Source: Eukaryota sp. TZLM1-RC (Eukaryota; Metamonada: BaSk clade). Taken from it: a stretch of 64,000 bases of DNA. The stretch covers positions 1,902,550 to 1,966,549 of the forward strand of contig JAUPSS010000004.1 of the NCBI GenBank assembly GCA_040285825.1, written 5' to 3'. Of this stretch, positions 1-9,963 are shown piece after piece (the first letter of the stretch is position 1; each line of letters begins with the position of its first letter). The position numbers were made by a program, and so were the translations under genes. The notes under the pieces were generated by a model, which saw only the letters and a program-made list of their open reading frames with translations, was not told where the DNA came from and ran no database searches.

Positions 1-2
1 AT

Positions 3-236
3 CTAAAAAATCCATCTCTCCCAAAACAAAAACACTAGATTATTTTCATTATTTTCAGCACCTTTCACAACGGCAGCAGCTGGAACAGAACATTTGAGAA
101 TTTGTTGAGCAGATTTCAATTCAAATTCTCTTTTTTGTTTTTCAGGGCACGTTCTCAATTTAATCAAATCTTGATTTGTAATGACTTTAATTAAAGGTAA
201 AAGGCACTTTAACAAAAAGTACTCAAATTCTTGAAC
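3..236 (-). CDS. possible 3' exon of an unrecognised gene
   Basis: On the minus strand an open frame of about 77 codons runs from position 236 to a TAG at 3-5. It has no ATG near its start, but is directly preceded by an acceptor-like TTCAG, so it could be a last exon. The peptide is rich in Lys, Glu, Leu and Asn and I recognise no domain. A second short minus-strand frame (291-482) lies upstream and could be an earlier exon. Neither has any supporting homology I can see. Chance open frame remains quite possible. Confidence 0.2.
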   Translation of the reverse strand, partial: VQEFEYFLLKCLLPLIKVITNQDLIKLRTCPEKQKREFELKSAQQILKCSVPAAAVVKGAENNENNLVFLFWERWIF

Positions 237-700
237 CTGAATACAATTAGTGCAAAAAACAATCTTTATTGATGACAGGAAATAAATATATCAAGAATAA
301 TTCTGATTAGAATTATTTAACAAAATATTTAATATGTATAATGGATAAGTGAAAACCTTGTTCAATGATTTAAAATGTTTCTTGTAGGTTAAGATTGCCA
401 AAAACTTGAGGCCATTGTTTTCACAGTCTAACTGATTGTCAAGAGATGTTTGGATTTTGGTGAAAGTTTTAATGAAACCCAAGAAAAATAAAGGTCATGT
501 ATTTAAAAAAAGAGAAAAAGTAAATAAAATAAAATAATAAATTTACTCAGTAATCTTTTTTCTTGTATAGGTTTGAACACCCTTGAAATAGGTTATTTTA
601 AATAATTTCTTCCAAATGGGTACACAAAGCAATTTTTCGTTAGAATTAATTAATGTGAAGTGTTGAATTTTTTCCACTATTGATTGACTCAATAAAATAC
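237..700. other. intergenic, AT-rich
   Basis: No gene supported. It contains the weak minus-strand frame at 291-482 and the 3' flank of the ZSWIM2-like gene. Nothing else stands out. Confidence 0.3.
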
Positions 701-1891
701 TCACAATCTTAAACCCGATATTGACAAATCAATCATATCTGATTGATTGCGAACTTGCCTCTTTGGTAACCCTGCTCTACTCTTAGTTTTTATTCTGGTG
801 TTCAGAGTCATAAATGGCTTGCCTTCTTCGTTTCTTTCTTTAACTGGAGAATGAATCAACCCATGCCCAACAGAAAGAGATTCTTCAGTTGCAAGGTTAT
901 TTATTGGTTCAGAAATTTTGGATTTTCTGTGTTTGTGGGTACTTTGGATCTTTCTTGGAGGCAGTAACTCCGTCTGGCAAGCAACACACTGATTTTGACC
1001 TATCGACAAATCAAAACAAGACCCACAAAGACCGTGATTACAGGGTAGTATCCTATCTACCTTGTCTGCACACTTGGTACACTGCTGTTCCCGAAAAATT
1101 TTCCACGCATCCGACTCTTCCTCCAAAACCTTTGGAAAGATAGTCTCTTTTGAACGAACAGACCCTGCCTCAAACCAAGGTATTTCAAATCCAAAAAAAC
1201 AAAAAAACGAGTGGTGAGAATGAACATTGGAAAGAAAGCAATGGGAACAGAGATGTGTTTCTGAACAAATTCTACATTTGAATAAAGGGCCAGTAATTGA
1301 GAAGCTACATCTTGTACAGAGTTTTTTGTGGTTATAAAGAGATCGAAAGGGTAAAGGTTTGTTGTTGGAGGCTGTTAATTTGTACTGCTCAGACACCAAG
1401 ATTTCCCTGCAAAGAGGACACCGTACAGTATGTGAAGTGGAGAGGGAATGTGCTGTCCAGTGAGAGAGACAACTTGGGTGAAAAGAGTTGAGACAATGTG
1501 CACAATAACATAAAGTAATCGAAGAAGAAGAGAGAAGTTGGTTCATACAGATTGCACAGTCGTCATCATTGGTGAGGGTACGGGGAGCTGAGGATGGTTG
1601 TGTAGAGTTGATGGTGTTGTCAGAAGTGATGAGAGGGGCTGAAAAGTTGCTAGAAGCTAATAGTTGCTCAACTTCAAGATTATTGAATCCAGATTGACTG
1701 AAAAGTGGTGACGTTGTCGGTATTTTAAAGTACCGTTCAAGTAAAAAAGAGACATGAGGACAAGGTTTGGTGGTAGAAGAACATGTGCAATGATTATAAG
1801 ATCCAATGGAAGTTTTAAACTTTGCTCCAGTGGCATCATTTTGGAGCACAAAAGCTAAAGGTCCAAGCTTTTGAACTAGTAGAAGACTCAT
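701..1891 (-). CDS. ZSWIM2-like E3 ubiquitin ligase (SWIM, RING, ZZ, RING)
   Basis: This 396-residue protein has four zinc modules in a fixed order. A SWIM finger comes first (C35-x-C37, C44-x-H46), then a RING-type finger (about 112-161, beginning CAIC and ending CPLC), a ZZ-type finger (about 192-226) and a second compact RING (about 271-305, CTKC to CVAC). This order is the signature of ZSWIM2/MEX, an E3 ubiquitin ligase known from animals and flagellated protists. The RINGs would recruit E2 enzymes. The basic tail (about 310-396) has no recognised domain. The ATG at 1889-1891 opens the frame and there is no sign of introns. The assignment rests on domain order rather than full-length similarity, so substrate and exact orthology are inference. 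Confidence 0.72.
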   Translation of the reverse strand: MSLLLVQKLGPLAFVLQNDATGAKFKTSIGSYNHCTCSSTTKPCPHVSFLLERYFKIPTTSPLFSQSGFNNLEVEQLLASSNFSAPLITSDNTINSTQPSSAPRTLTNDDDCAICMNQLLSSSSITLCYCAHCLNSFHPSCLSHWTAHSLSTSHTVRCPLCREILVSEQYKLTASNNKPLPFRSLYNHKKLCTRCSFSITGPLFKCRICSETHLCSHCFLSNVHSHHSFFCFFGFEIPWFEAGSVRSKETIFPKVLEEESDAWKIFREQQCTKCADKVDRILPCNHGLCGSCFDLSIGQNQCVACQTELLPPRKIQSTHKHRKSKISEPINNLATEESLSVGHGLIHSPVKERNEEGKPFMTLNTRIKTKSRAGLPKRQVRNQSDMIDLSISGLRL

Positions 1892-2705
1892 TGTTAAAGA
1901 TGTTGTCTATGAGAATGTTGAGGGACAGTTGCTTTTATGTGATGTCATCATTTTTGAACTTCATCAACCATGGCTCTCTGCAGGTATCCTGGTCTATCTT
2001 CATCATTTACATGTACTTTCATCACGATCAACTGTTCCAGTGAAGTAATTCAATTTCTACTTCACGAATTTACTTAGTTTTAATGAATCTTTTCAACATA
2101 AACACAAAGTGTTCCCTTCTATTGAAGCCATTGGCAGTAGCACTGATTCGGAAAGCGCAAACAGGTTCTAGGTTCGTTGCCCGATAATGACCAGCAATTT
2201 AATATAAAGTTATTTTATTTGAAAAATTAAAACAAAAATATTTATACTCATTAATGATAATAATTTCTGCCACGTCATGCCACGTCAAGAAGATGAATAT
2301 AATACTCCTCCACCATTGACGAACGAAATGACCGTAAAGTTGGTGGAAGAGTCTTCAAAGACAGAAGAGCAACTTCCATCTTCACGTCGGAATTCCTGAT
2401 GTTTCTAACATTGTTATGATGAAAACATGTATGTAAATAATGGGTAAGAAATTTGTTGAGGGCATTTGAAAGCAATGGTGGTTTTGTAGTGATTTGGAGT
2501 AATTTTCAATCCACATTTACGGGTCAAAGCATGAGGCATCTCACCAGTTCATATGAATCAATGCAAAGACATTGTACATGAAACAGCAGTATCATCTAAA
2601 AGTAAACCATGATTGAGAGGAATTTGAGTAATTCAACTACTGAAGATACTACACTGTGTTTCATAAATAATTATTTATAAAACTTCCACACTTGACAAAA
2701 GAACT
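1892..2705. other. intergenic spacer
   Basis: No supported gene. A plus-strand ATG frame of 40 codons (2277-2399) is polar and acidic and could be a short exon or chance. The right edge abuts LINE debris. Confidence 0.3.
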
Positions 2706-2850
2706 CATAACTAATGGGACGAAATTCATTGAACCAAGATTTCCTCTACAAAGTTTTGATCTGCTTAATGTCTAGCTAAAGCTTCTCTAATTCGATTTAC
2801 AAAAATCGAAGCAATCTATTAATAATGGCAAATTGAATTCGATAGCGTCT
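2706..2850 (-). mobile_element. LINE-A 3'-end fragment, inverted
   Basis: Read on the minus strand, this stretch matches the 3' end of the LINE copy at 15,930-16,852. Shared landmarks are the segment encoding FAIINRL, the segment AGAGAAGCTTTAGCTAGACA, and GAGGAAATCTTGGTTCAATGA just before the stop, followed by the GTCCCATTAGTTATGAG tail. Only about 145 bp survive. It lies head-on against the plus-strand LINE copy that begins about 30 bp to the right. Confidence 0.75.
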
Positions 2851-2879
2851 TCTTGACGCATGTTCCTTATGCAGGTTCA

Positions 2880-4670
2880 ATGAAAAAGCAAAAACGATTT
2901 TATTGCCCTTTCAATATGGAATTAATACCACTGATGGAGTTTCTTCAGCGATATATGCTACAGATGTATTATTTCGCCAAAATGAATCCAATGTTTGTAT
3001 ATCATTGGATTTTAATAATGCATTCAATTTAATCAGTCGTTGCAGTATTCGTGGTGCTTTGTTACAATATTTGCCGGAATTAATGCCGTATTTCCAATCA
3101 ACATATAGCACAAATTCTAATTTACATTTTGGTAATTCTATTTTGAAATCATTCAGTGGTGTAAAGCTAGGAGATCATTTAGGACCTCTTTTGTTTTATT
3201 TGGCCATTCATCCTATTTTATTACAAATTCAAGAGATGTTTCCTTCGCTAAAAAATGATTGTATATATGGATGATGTTGTTCTTACAGGTGATTTAAAGA
3301 TTGTTAGAGAAGCAACTGTATGTTTTAAAGAATTATTTACCAAAATTAGCCTCCCACTTAATTTACTTAAATGTGTTTTGTTATCGAATTCTGCAATTTC
3401 TACAATAGTTGATGGTATAAAAATTTTAGCCAAATTATATTCAATTGATGAAATCCGTCATTTGGGTTCGTTTTTAGGAGATAATGATGAAATTACCAAA
3501 AAATTGTTTGAAAAGTTGAACTCAATTTCCGATAAAATTAACCGAATGATGACTTTAGATATACAGAAACATATCAAATTTACCAATATAAGACTGTGTT
3601 TCAGCTCCAACTTCAATCATATATTTCGATGTACAAATCCTCTTATCACTAAATCTTTGGCCCGGAAGTTTAATGAATTACGTACAAAGGTTTTGTCACA
3701 ATTACTGGGATGTAAAATGTTCCAAATTCCAGACCATGCTCATCTTAGTCCACATTATGGCGGATTAGGTTGGACGAAGGCTTCTATTCTTACTTCGTGT
3801 GCCTTTATTGGTGGATGCAGAAATGCAATCTTTGAGTTTTCCGAAAGATTTGCAGATTGGGAAGATGTATTGATGACAACGCAAAGTTCCACTGTTTTTG
3901 CATTAAATGAAGAAATTTCAAAAATTGATGTAGAAAAATGGAGTCGATATTTTCCCCAATCATTCAATGGCAATGTTCCAGAAAAGAATCCTTTTAATTT
4001 AAAATACACTCATCGAACATTACAGAAACGATTGACTGGAATGAATGAAAATGATCTTTATAATAATATATGCAGCTCCGCTGTTTTTAATCAAGATCTT
4101 CATTCATTGTTATTGGAAAAGGGTGTTTGTGAAAATCAGTCATCAGATTCTTCACTTTTTGTAACCATGGTACCACGAAGATTTGGAATGTGTGCTAATA
4201 GTGAAGCGTTTGTAACAAAAATGAGATTATATGTGAATATTGCCATTAATGAATGATTATTAAAAGCAAAATGTATTGAAGTGTCTAAGGTCAATAAATA
4301 CCGATTGAAAGATGAACAAAGTGATAACAAGCTCGTTATTATTTGTAAGTACAATTGGAGTAACCATTTTGGAATTACTTCCTTATTTTTCAGTACAAAA
4401 TTAGTTCGGCACACCTGTGGTTATTACATTCACATTTTCTATTAAAAAAAGACTATTAGTAGAAACATAAAATTGTTGGATGATTGTTAAACATTGGTAG
4501 AAAAAATGCAGAGATCTCATTTCTCCTAATGTTTTCGATATCAATTTGGCATAACAAGTAGATAAGCATTGTGTTTTAATGGAATCAAGCTATAGCCAGG
4601 AAAGAAGCAAATTGAGATTAATCAGAGGAGATCCTAATTCAACGAATTTCGTCCTATTTGTTACGTGCCT
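2880..4670 (+). pseudogene. LINE-A reverse transcriptase, frameshifted and internally deleted
   Basis: A non-LTR retrotransposon polymerase. Frame 1 (2903-3274) carries the RT core: CISLDFNNAFNLI (motif A), then VKLGDHLGPLLF (motif B region). Frame 2 (3255-4256) resumes with VYMDDV, the catalytic YxDD box, and the thumb region (HYGGLGWTKAS). The frame break lies at an A6 run at about 3,250, so a single-base indel is the simplest cause. The frame ends at a TGA at 4,254. The expected zinc and endonuclease regions are missing, but a short 3'-end remnant returns at about 4,570-4,665 on the same strand. The 5' part is absent. The catalytic box itself is intact, so decay looks recent. Confidence 0.8.
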
Positions 4671-4924
4671 ATTTTGTTTTATTATTATATAAATTCAGTA
4701 AAAAATAGTAACTATTGTTGATAGAATCAACATGTCAAGATTACAATCCCCTTTCTATAATTTTACGACTATCACGGAACGCAGGGTTTTTTAATGTTTT
4801 CCGAAAACTACAACTTTGATAAACATTAAGAAGTTTATTTGGCCAACAAAAGAGGAAGAATACAAGGTTTTTGAGGAAAACCTCAAATCAATTTTTCAGT
4901 GTTAATCTTTAAAATTTCTTCATT

Positions 4925-5143
4925 TCATGCAAAAATAGTTTTTTGGGTTGTTATTAATAAATTTGTCCAATCAGCAAATCTTTGAAAAAACTTAAATATG
5001 GCACCTCTGCGTCCACCAATAAAAGCACATGAAGTAAGAATTGAAGCTTTATTCCAATCTAAAACACCATAATGTGGACTTAGATAAGCATGATTAGGAA
5101 TTTGGGACATTTTACATCCTAGTAGTTCAGCACTTTGGTACAC
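4925..5143 (-). mobile_element. LINE-A fragment, thumb region, inverted
   Basis: A 72-codon open frame on the minus strand matches the segment LSPHYGGLGWTKASILTSCA of the neighbouring plus-strand LINE copy, with substitutions (YLSPHYGVLDWNKAS). It is truncated at both ends. The codons between are not coding for anything else I recognise. Confidence 0.7.
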
Positions 5144-5726
5144 AATTCAATTGTGGTTTTCGTTTTGTTCACATAATTATAAAATCCTCTTTCACCTAAC
5201 CACTTCTTTCACCTAACCACTTCTTTCACCAACACTATTCTTTTCACCAACACTTGAACGAACACTATAATAAAACATGAATCGATAATATTTTATTTGG
5301 AACTATTAGTTATGTGGTGAGTATTAGCACTTTTAGTTACAATTTAAATCACCTATAATACTACCGTCATTAATATTATATATTTTATATAAATATTAAT
5401 CACTAGTATTTACACAAATTATTATCAACCACGCACATTCAAAACAGTGAAGGTTCGGAAATGGGTATTAACCAGAAAATCTGCTTTCTCAAGAGTCCGA
5501 ACCTCATAGCAGTGTGGACGTCTTCAGACTTATCATCGTATCACACTACATTAATATGAAATTAGTCAAAATAAATCTCTGCAAGTAAGCCATGTTGACT
5601 AACATTACAAGTGTCTTCAATGCAGTTTCAATTGGAGTTCAGTAAGTTCAAAAATCTGCTTATCTGCTTGAAATATCAACTATCGGTGACTATAAGGACT
5701 ATGAAGGTAATAACGTAAGACGATCA
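5144..5726. other. intergenic with pyrimidine repeat and hairpin
   Basis: No gene. At about 5,185-5,245 there is an imperfect tandem run of CACCTAACCACTTCTTT-type units. At 5,451-5,459 and 5,496-5,504 lie perfect 9-bp inverted arms (AGGTTCGGA / TCCGAACCT) around a 36-nt loop. It does not fold as a tRNA. No function is evident. Confidence 0.3.
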
Positions 5727-6530
5727 TTGCTAAAGCAGCAATTATATCTGAGTGCCCGAAAAGCATTGAGGAGAAACACATTTGACCTCTTTACAAGAAA
5801 ACAAAAAAGATTTAGCTCAATTATCAACCAAGTGAAAAAATTTGCAGATGGTCGAGAAGTAAAGGTGTGGTTTGGCAATGGAGGTGGTGGTACATCACGT
5901 CAAAAAGTGAGAACTCCACGTAAGTTGTTTCTCAAGTTGTTACAATGTTTATTTGCTAATGTGAAGATCGGAGATGAATATATGACATCTGCAAAGGTGA
6001 ACTGCTGCAAGATGCTACACCAAAAGATCTTGTGTGCCACTAATGAAGCATTTGTAACAAAAATGAGGTTGTATTTGAATATCCCTATTAATCAATTATT
6101 ATCAAAAAAATGTATTTGTTCGAATTCACCTCAACTCACTCTGCGCCATGCTCTGAATTGTTCTCAATTGATAACTTATCGTTCTTCATTACATGATGCT
6201 GTTAGAGACACTGTTTTCAATATGGCACAAACTGCAAGAATATCGTGTATCAAAGAGCCTCTGCTGATGGAAACACTGTCATTGAATAATTTTGGCTCTG
6301 ATGATAGAGGTGATGTATACTGTGATTGGATTGAGAACTCTGAAGCTGTTGTTGACTTTGTCTCATGTAATGTTGCCATTAATAATAGATTACCTCGGTT
6401 TTTCAATAGAATAAGAGAAGCTTTAGCTAGACAGCAAGCAGATCAAGATTTTGTTGAGGAAATCTTGGTTCAATGATAGTCGTCTCATTAGTTATGAGTT
6501 AATTTAATTAAGTGTGCAAATTCAATAAAT
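5727..6530 (+). pseudogene. in-frame chimera: Fanzor (Fz-A) C-terminal part fused to LINE-A C-terminal part
   Basis: The 249-codon frame (5727-6476) begins with the RuvC-II to zinc region of the Fz-A nuclease: WFGNGG, then GDEYMTSAKVNCC, matching residues about 555-601 of the intact gene at 7822. After the zinc cysteines it switches without a stop to LINE-A sequence (CATNEAFVTKMRLYL, then CICSNSPQLTLRHALNC). A further in-frame deletion joins SCNVA to INNRLPRFF, removing the endonuclease core seen in the copy at 15,930. The 3' tail ends in TTCAATAAATAC at 6,530, exactly as in that copy. Neither parent activity can remain: the Fanzor lacks RuvC-I and RuvC-III, and the LINE lacks RT. Whether it is transcribed is unknown. 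Confidence 0.8.
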
Positions 6531-6598
6531 ACATATTATAATATAATCTCAGTAAAACGCATTTCAGTAAATTAAGTCGGAGGCCAATTATGTTAAAT

Positions 6599-6800
6599 AA
6601 ATTCTGTCCCGAAAGCAATCCGGTCGAAGTGTTTTTCAAAGTTTTACGTAACGAACTTGGAAATTTTACACATGAAGTTAGTTGAGATGGTTACAATTGG
6701 GCTTGTTTTGATATTTTGCAGACAGTTTTACCACATAGTAAGGTAGATTACCACCAATTGTTCAAAGATGCCGTTTGGAACGAAGGCAGACTTCATGCTT
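6599..6800 (+). pseudogene. DDE-type transposase relic (C-terminal end)
   Basis: The plus-strand reading contains CPESNPVEVFFKVLRNEL, the P-x-x-NP-V-E-x-x-F signature around the last catalytic acid of Tc1/mariner-IS630-type DDE transposases, with a TGA a few codons later and then WACFDILQTVLPHSK in the same frame. No earlier catalytic residues were found to the left, where LINE sequence ends at 6,530. It is a short fossil and the superfamily is tentative. Confidence 0.45.
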
Positions 6801-6820
6801 TTCCTTATATTAATGGTGAC

Positions 6821-7430
6821 CTAGTTAACGCTAGGAACACCTTGCCGGCAAAAATGACGACACTGGGGAGGGTAGTGCTTCCCTGCGATGTCAGCAGCTA
6901 ATATAATATGTGAATTAACAGAATTATTATTTGAATTATTAAATGTTAAATCGTCAACTCCTATCTGAACATACTTGTTTGGCGAGAGCTCTGTGAATTC
7001 ATTAGCTAGATTGGTTAAGCTAGGAACGTGCATGGAGAGCTTGATAAGGCCCCATGGTGATAGGGAAGGTTCATTGTTACGGTTAGGAGAAGAGAGAGAC
7101 TGAAGAACGGAGAACAGTTCCTCCGGCTCCCACACGTAACGAAGGGACATAAAGTCAACGGACGAGGATGTGACAGAATCTACAAGCGGGAGTTTGCTTT
7201 CACGGCGAAGATCTTCCAGGGCTGCGACGACATGGCGTTCCCAACGACGACGTGCGGAAAGAATGACTGGATGGGTTTCGATTGGAGTGGAGATTTTAGA
7301 TTTGGTTGATTGAGAGATAGCCCCTCTGGTGTCTTGTTGATACACTTGGTGTAAGCACTTGCTACAGATTCAGGACTATAGCGTTGTTTAAGCAATTCTA
7401 GTTTCAAACGTCGACGAAAAACCAATATTC
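6821..7430 (-). CDS. unrecognised ORF, possible gene fragment
   Basis: Minus-strand frames of 174 codons (6821-7345, first codon GTG) and 81 codons (7180-7425, first codon TTG) overlap in different frames. Base composition is richer in GC than the surrounding debris, which favours real coding origin. No ATG opens either frame, so a start exon, an intron or a frameshift must be missing if this is a gene. I recognise no domain. The C-terminal end runs into the transposase relic. Confidence 0.3.
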
Positions 7431-7821
7431 TGTAGTATCTTTATAGGTACTCATTGAAAGGTGTGGAGATGTGTAGTTTGTGCTACTACTGAAAGCCTAT
7501 TAGGAAGGTTGGAGAGGTCAAGATATTGCTGAAGTATGGACCTTTGAATGTTGAGATGAAAAACCAAGAAAAAGTTTGATAAAGATGAATTTTGGATGAT
7601 GAAACTAATGGCAAACCATTTGAAACCCAATTACCAACATCAGTGACACAACATGCTGCTTTCAAGAGAGAAACACAACAGAAACCTGATGTCTCGATAG
7701 ATGTACCTTTAATAAACTGTTTAAACAATCTTTATTTCAATATAGCAAATAGAAGAAAAGTTGTCGACATCGAAACCAAATTTTGAAAATAACCATCAAT
7801 CATTTCTGATTGTCTGACACT

Positions 7822-9813
7822 ATGCCGTGTTCCGTCTGCCGGGCGGCCACCCACAACCGACGTACTTGTCCTCAGAGACAAGTGTCATCACCAGATGATA
7901 ATGGTTGGATTCCAGAAGCAGTGCACCACCCAAGTACTGGCTTAAATGAGGGCGAAAGGCCACTCCCAGTTCCAGTTCGCCCGGCACCAGACCCTCTCCC
8001 GTCTGCCACAACCACGACTGTGCCTGTAAGCCTCCCAAGATTCTTTGCCTCTCGTGCTGCTCAAGCTATTGAGGCACAGCTTATTCACTTACGAGATGTT
8101 GCTTTCTATGCCACCTTATTGGCAAGAAAGCTTCTATTAGAATATCCGCATCTGTCCTGCTGGCTCGCTCACCGTCAATTCTGGTCGCAGTGCTTCGACT
8201 GCGTCACCCACAGTCGACCTAAAATTAGGGAGCCTTTCAAGAGCACTAACCCTGATGTCTATGAGGCTCTTACGCATATGACATCAAGTGCTACCTGGCC
8301 GTGGCCTCCGTTAGTAGAGGGCCAAGAACATCCACCCTTTTGTCAGGCTGCTCTTTTTAGCAATAGAGCTGTTCAACTCGAATCAGCTCACAGACAGCTG
8401 CTGACCGATGGCCCTGTGACCTGGAAACTGAATTTCTTCAGGTCTATGGGTAAGCAGATGGAGTGTCCTGCTCCATCAAAGTATGCCAGTTGTGTGGTTT
8501 CCGGTTCCACAATTTCTGCAAATTTAAGACAATGGTATGATGAATATCATTTTCATATTTCCGAAATTTGGAACCAAACAGTAACATCTAATGATTTGTA
8601 TACGCGTGCCCTGAGGCGTGATGAATTGGATGTCACTGTTTATAATTGTTGGTTGATAAGCCATTGGGGATTGGCAATTTTACATCGTCTAGAAAGTACA
8701 TGCCCAAATGTATTTCGAAGACATGCCTTATCCCCAATTGCCACCAAAGTTCCAGGGTTTGTTCCTTTTAATCAACAAGCTCTGGAATATTTCAAAAAAT
8801 TGAATCCTAACCAACAATTATTACGGAACCCTTTTAAGTTTTTTAACAAGAAAAAATTTAAAACTTTCTCAGTTTCTAGCAATGGACTCTCATTGCGCTT
8901 CACTTTTTCAAAGAAACCCAAAAAGACGTGCACCAGGCGAAAAAATTCTGAAATTCAAGCATTGGGTCAAAGTCGTCCTTATTTCAGAGAGTCCACTAGA
9001 AAACGAAATAAGAGAATAAATGGGCGAGCTAACCGACCGAGGAAAATTGCGAGACGGTCTCAAGATTGCTCGCAGGATCTTCCCATCAGAGAAGACCTTT
9101 TTTTCGTGGCGGTTGATCCAAACCATTCAAATTTATGTGGTTGGACAACTGGACATTGTTCACAAGAGAATAGGGTAATTGTTGAACAATCTGGAATTCT
9201 ACTGAATCCGAAAGCAAAAGTAATTGATTTTCCCCAGCCACTCACTCAATCCTCTGTGAACACTTATTCCGTTGAGAGCTTCAACAGGTATCTCATTGAA
9301 ATAGCTTCACTGATAAGGAATGATGAGCAGGAAACAATTTCTTTGGTTTCCCAAACTTTGTCCAATAGTACAGAGAGAATTTTGAGACGAAATATGTTTG
9401 ATTTTGTGATAAGAAGACAAAAAAGGTTCATTCATTTCATTAACAAAATTAAGAGACTAGCTAATAACAGGGAGACTATTATTTGGTTTGGTAATGGCGG
9501 TAATGGACCTTCTCGACAATCCACCAAAGCCCCAACTAAGAAGTTTCTGACAGAAGTAAAGAAATACTTTGCCAATGTGAAGGTTGGAGATGAATACATG
9601 ACATCTGCCAAAACCAATTGTTGCAAGGTACATCACAGGAAGGTGTATCATGAAGGCACTCGAAGAATCAATAATGCTTACTTTGAATGTCCTAGATGTG
9701 ATGAACGCTGGTCTAGAGACATTTCCGCTTCAAGAAATCAGCTAGAGATTGCGATTTCTGAACATTTTACTGGGATCAGACCAGAGACATTTAGAAGGGA
9801 GGTGAGAGAGTGA
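7822..9813 (+). CDS. Fanzor-family RNA-guided nuclease, lineage Fz-A, apparently intact
   Basis: The product is 663 residues from the ATG at 7822 (a TTG 12 nt upstream is in frame). The N-terminus carries a C-x2-C-x4-H-x4-C zinc knuckle (C3, C6, H11, C16). A helical N-terminal half follows, then the strand FSVSSNGLSLRFTF that precedes the nuclease. The split RuvC shows RuvC-I FFVAVDPNHSNLCGW (D432), the strand IIWFGNGG (about 554-560) without the TnpB glutamate, the alternative glutamate in GDEYMTSAKTNCC (E591), zinc cysteines C600/C601 and C623/C626, and RuvC-III WSRDISASRNQ (D633). The DEYxTS-type alternative glutamate is established for Fanzors. Size suits the larger (Fanzor1-like) class. 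No transposase is attached. The family call is firm; activity is inferred. Confidence 0.82.
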   Translation: MPCSVCRAATHNRRTCPQRQVSSPDDNGWIPEAVHHPSTGLNEGERPLPVPVRPAPDPLPSATTTTVPVSLPRFFASRAAQAIEAQLIHLRDVAFYATLLARKLLLEYPHLSCWLAHRQFWSQCFDCVTHSRPKIREPFKSTNPDVYEALTHMTSSATWPWPPLVEGQEHPPFCQAALFSNRAVQLESAHRQLLTDGPVTWKLNFFRSMGKQMECPAPSKYASCVVSGSTISANLRQWYDEYHFHISEIWNQTVTSNDLYTRALRRDELDVTVYNCWLISHWGLAILHRLESTCPNVFRRHALSPIATKVPGFVPFNQQALEYFKKLNPNQQLLRNPFKFFNKKKFKTFSVSSNGLSLRFTFSKKPKKTCTRRKNSEIQALGQSRPYFRESTRKRNKRINGRANRPRKIARRSQDCSQDLPIREDLFFVAVDPNHSNLCGWTTGHCSQENRVIVEQSGILLNPKAKVIDFPQPLTQSSVNTYSVESFNRYLIEIASLIRNDEQETISLVSQTLSNSTERILRRNMFDFVIRRQKRFIHFINKIKRLANNRETIIWFGNGGNGPSRQSTKAPTKKFLTEVKKYFANVKVGDEYMTSAKTNCCKVHHRKVYHEGTRRINNAYFECPRCDERWSRDISASRNQLEIAISEHFTGIRPETFRREVRE

Positions 9814-9930
9814 TAGTTGTTTGTATCCATGTATTGCCTTCGGGCGCTGTGATCCTGAAAAGGAAACCGTATAAGGGAATGGAGGAATGCTACTTGATGT
9901 ATGCATTTCCGATGAAATTCACAGAATGAT
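9814..9930 (+). ncRNA. candidate guide-RNA scaffold 3' of Fz-A (two tetraloop hairpins)
   Basis: Just after the Fanzor stop, two small hairpins follow one another: GCC-TTCG-GGC (9836-9845, a UUCG tetraloop) and TCCT-GAAA-AGGA (9853-9864, a GNRA tetraloop). Fanzor and TnpB guide RNAs are typically encoded at or beyond the 3' end of the nuclease gene, so position is right. The stems are only 3 and 4 bp, so chance is possible. No second Fz-A copy retains this end for comparison. The downstream gene starts only 150 bp away, so this could also be its promoter or 5' UTR. Confidence 0.3.
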
Positions 9931-9963
9931 CATTTTTTTCATTTTTCATTTCATTTTTCCCCA

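Noticed and set aside
2277-2399. 40-codon ATG frame, polar and acidic
   Set aside because: Too short, no homology, no splice context. Kept only as a note under the spacer.
5451-5504. 9-bp inverted arms as a tRNA or snRNA
   Set aside because: No other helices consistent with a tRNA and no conserved snRNA box. Left as an unexplained hairpin.
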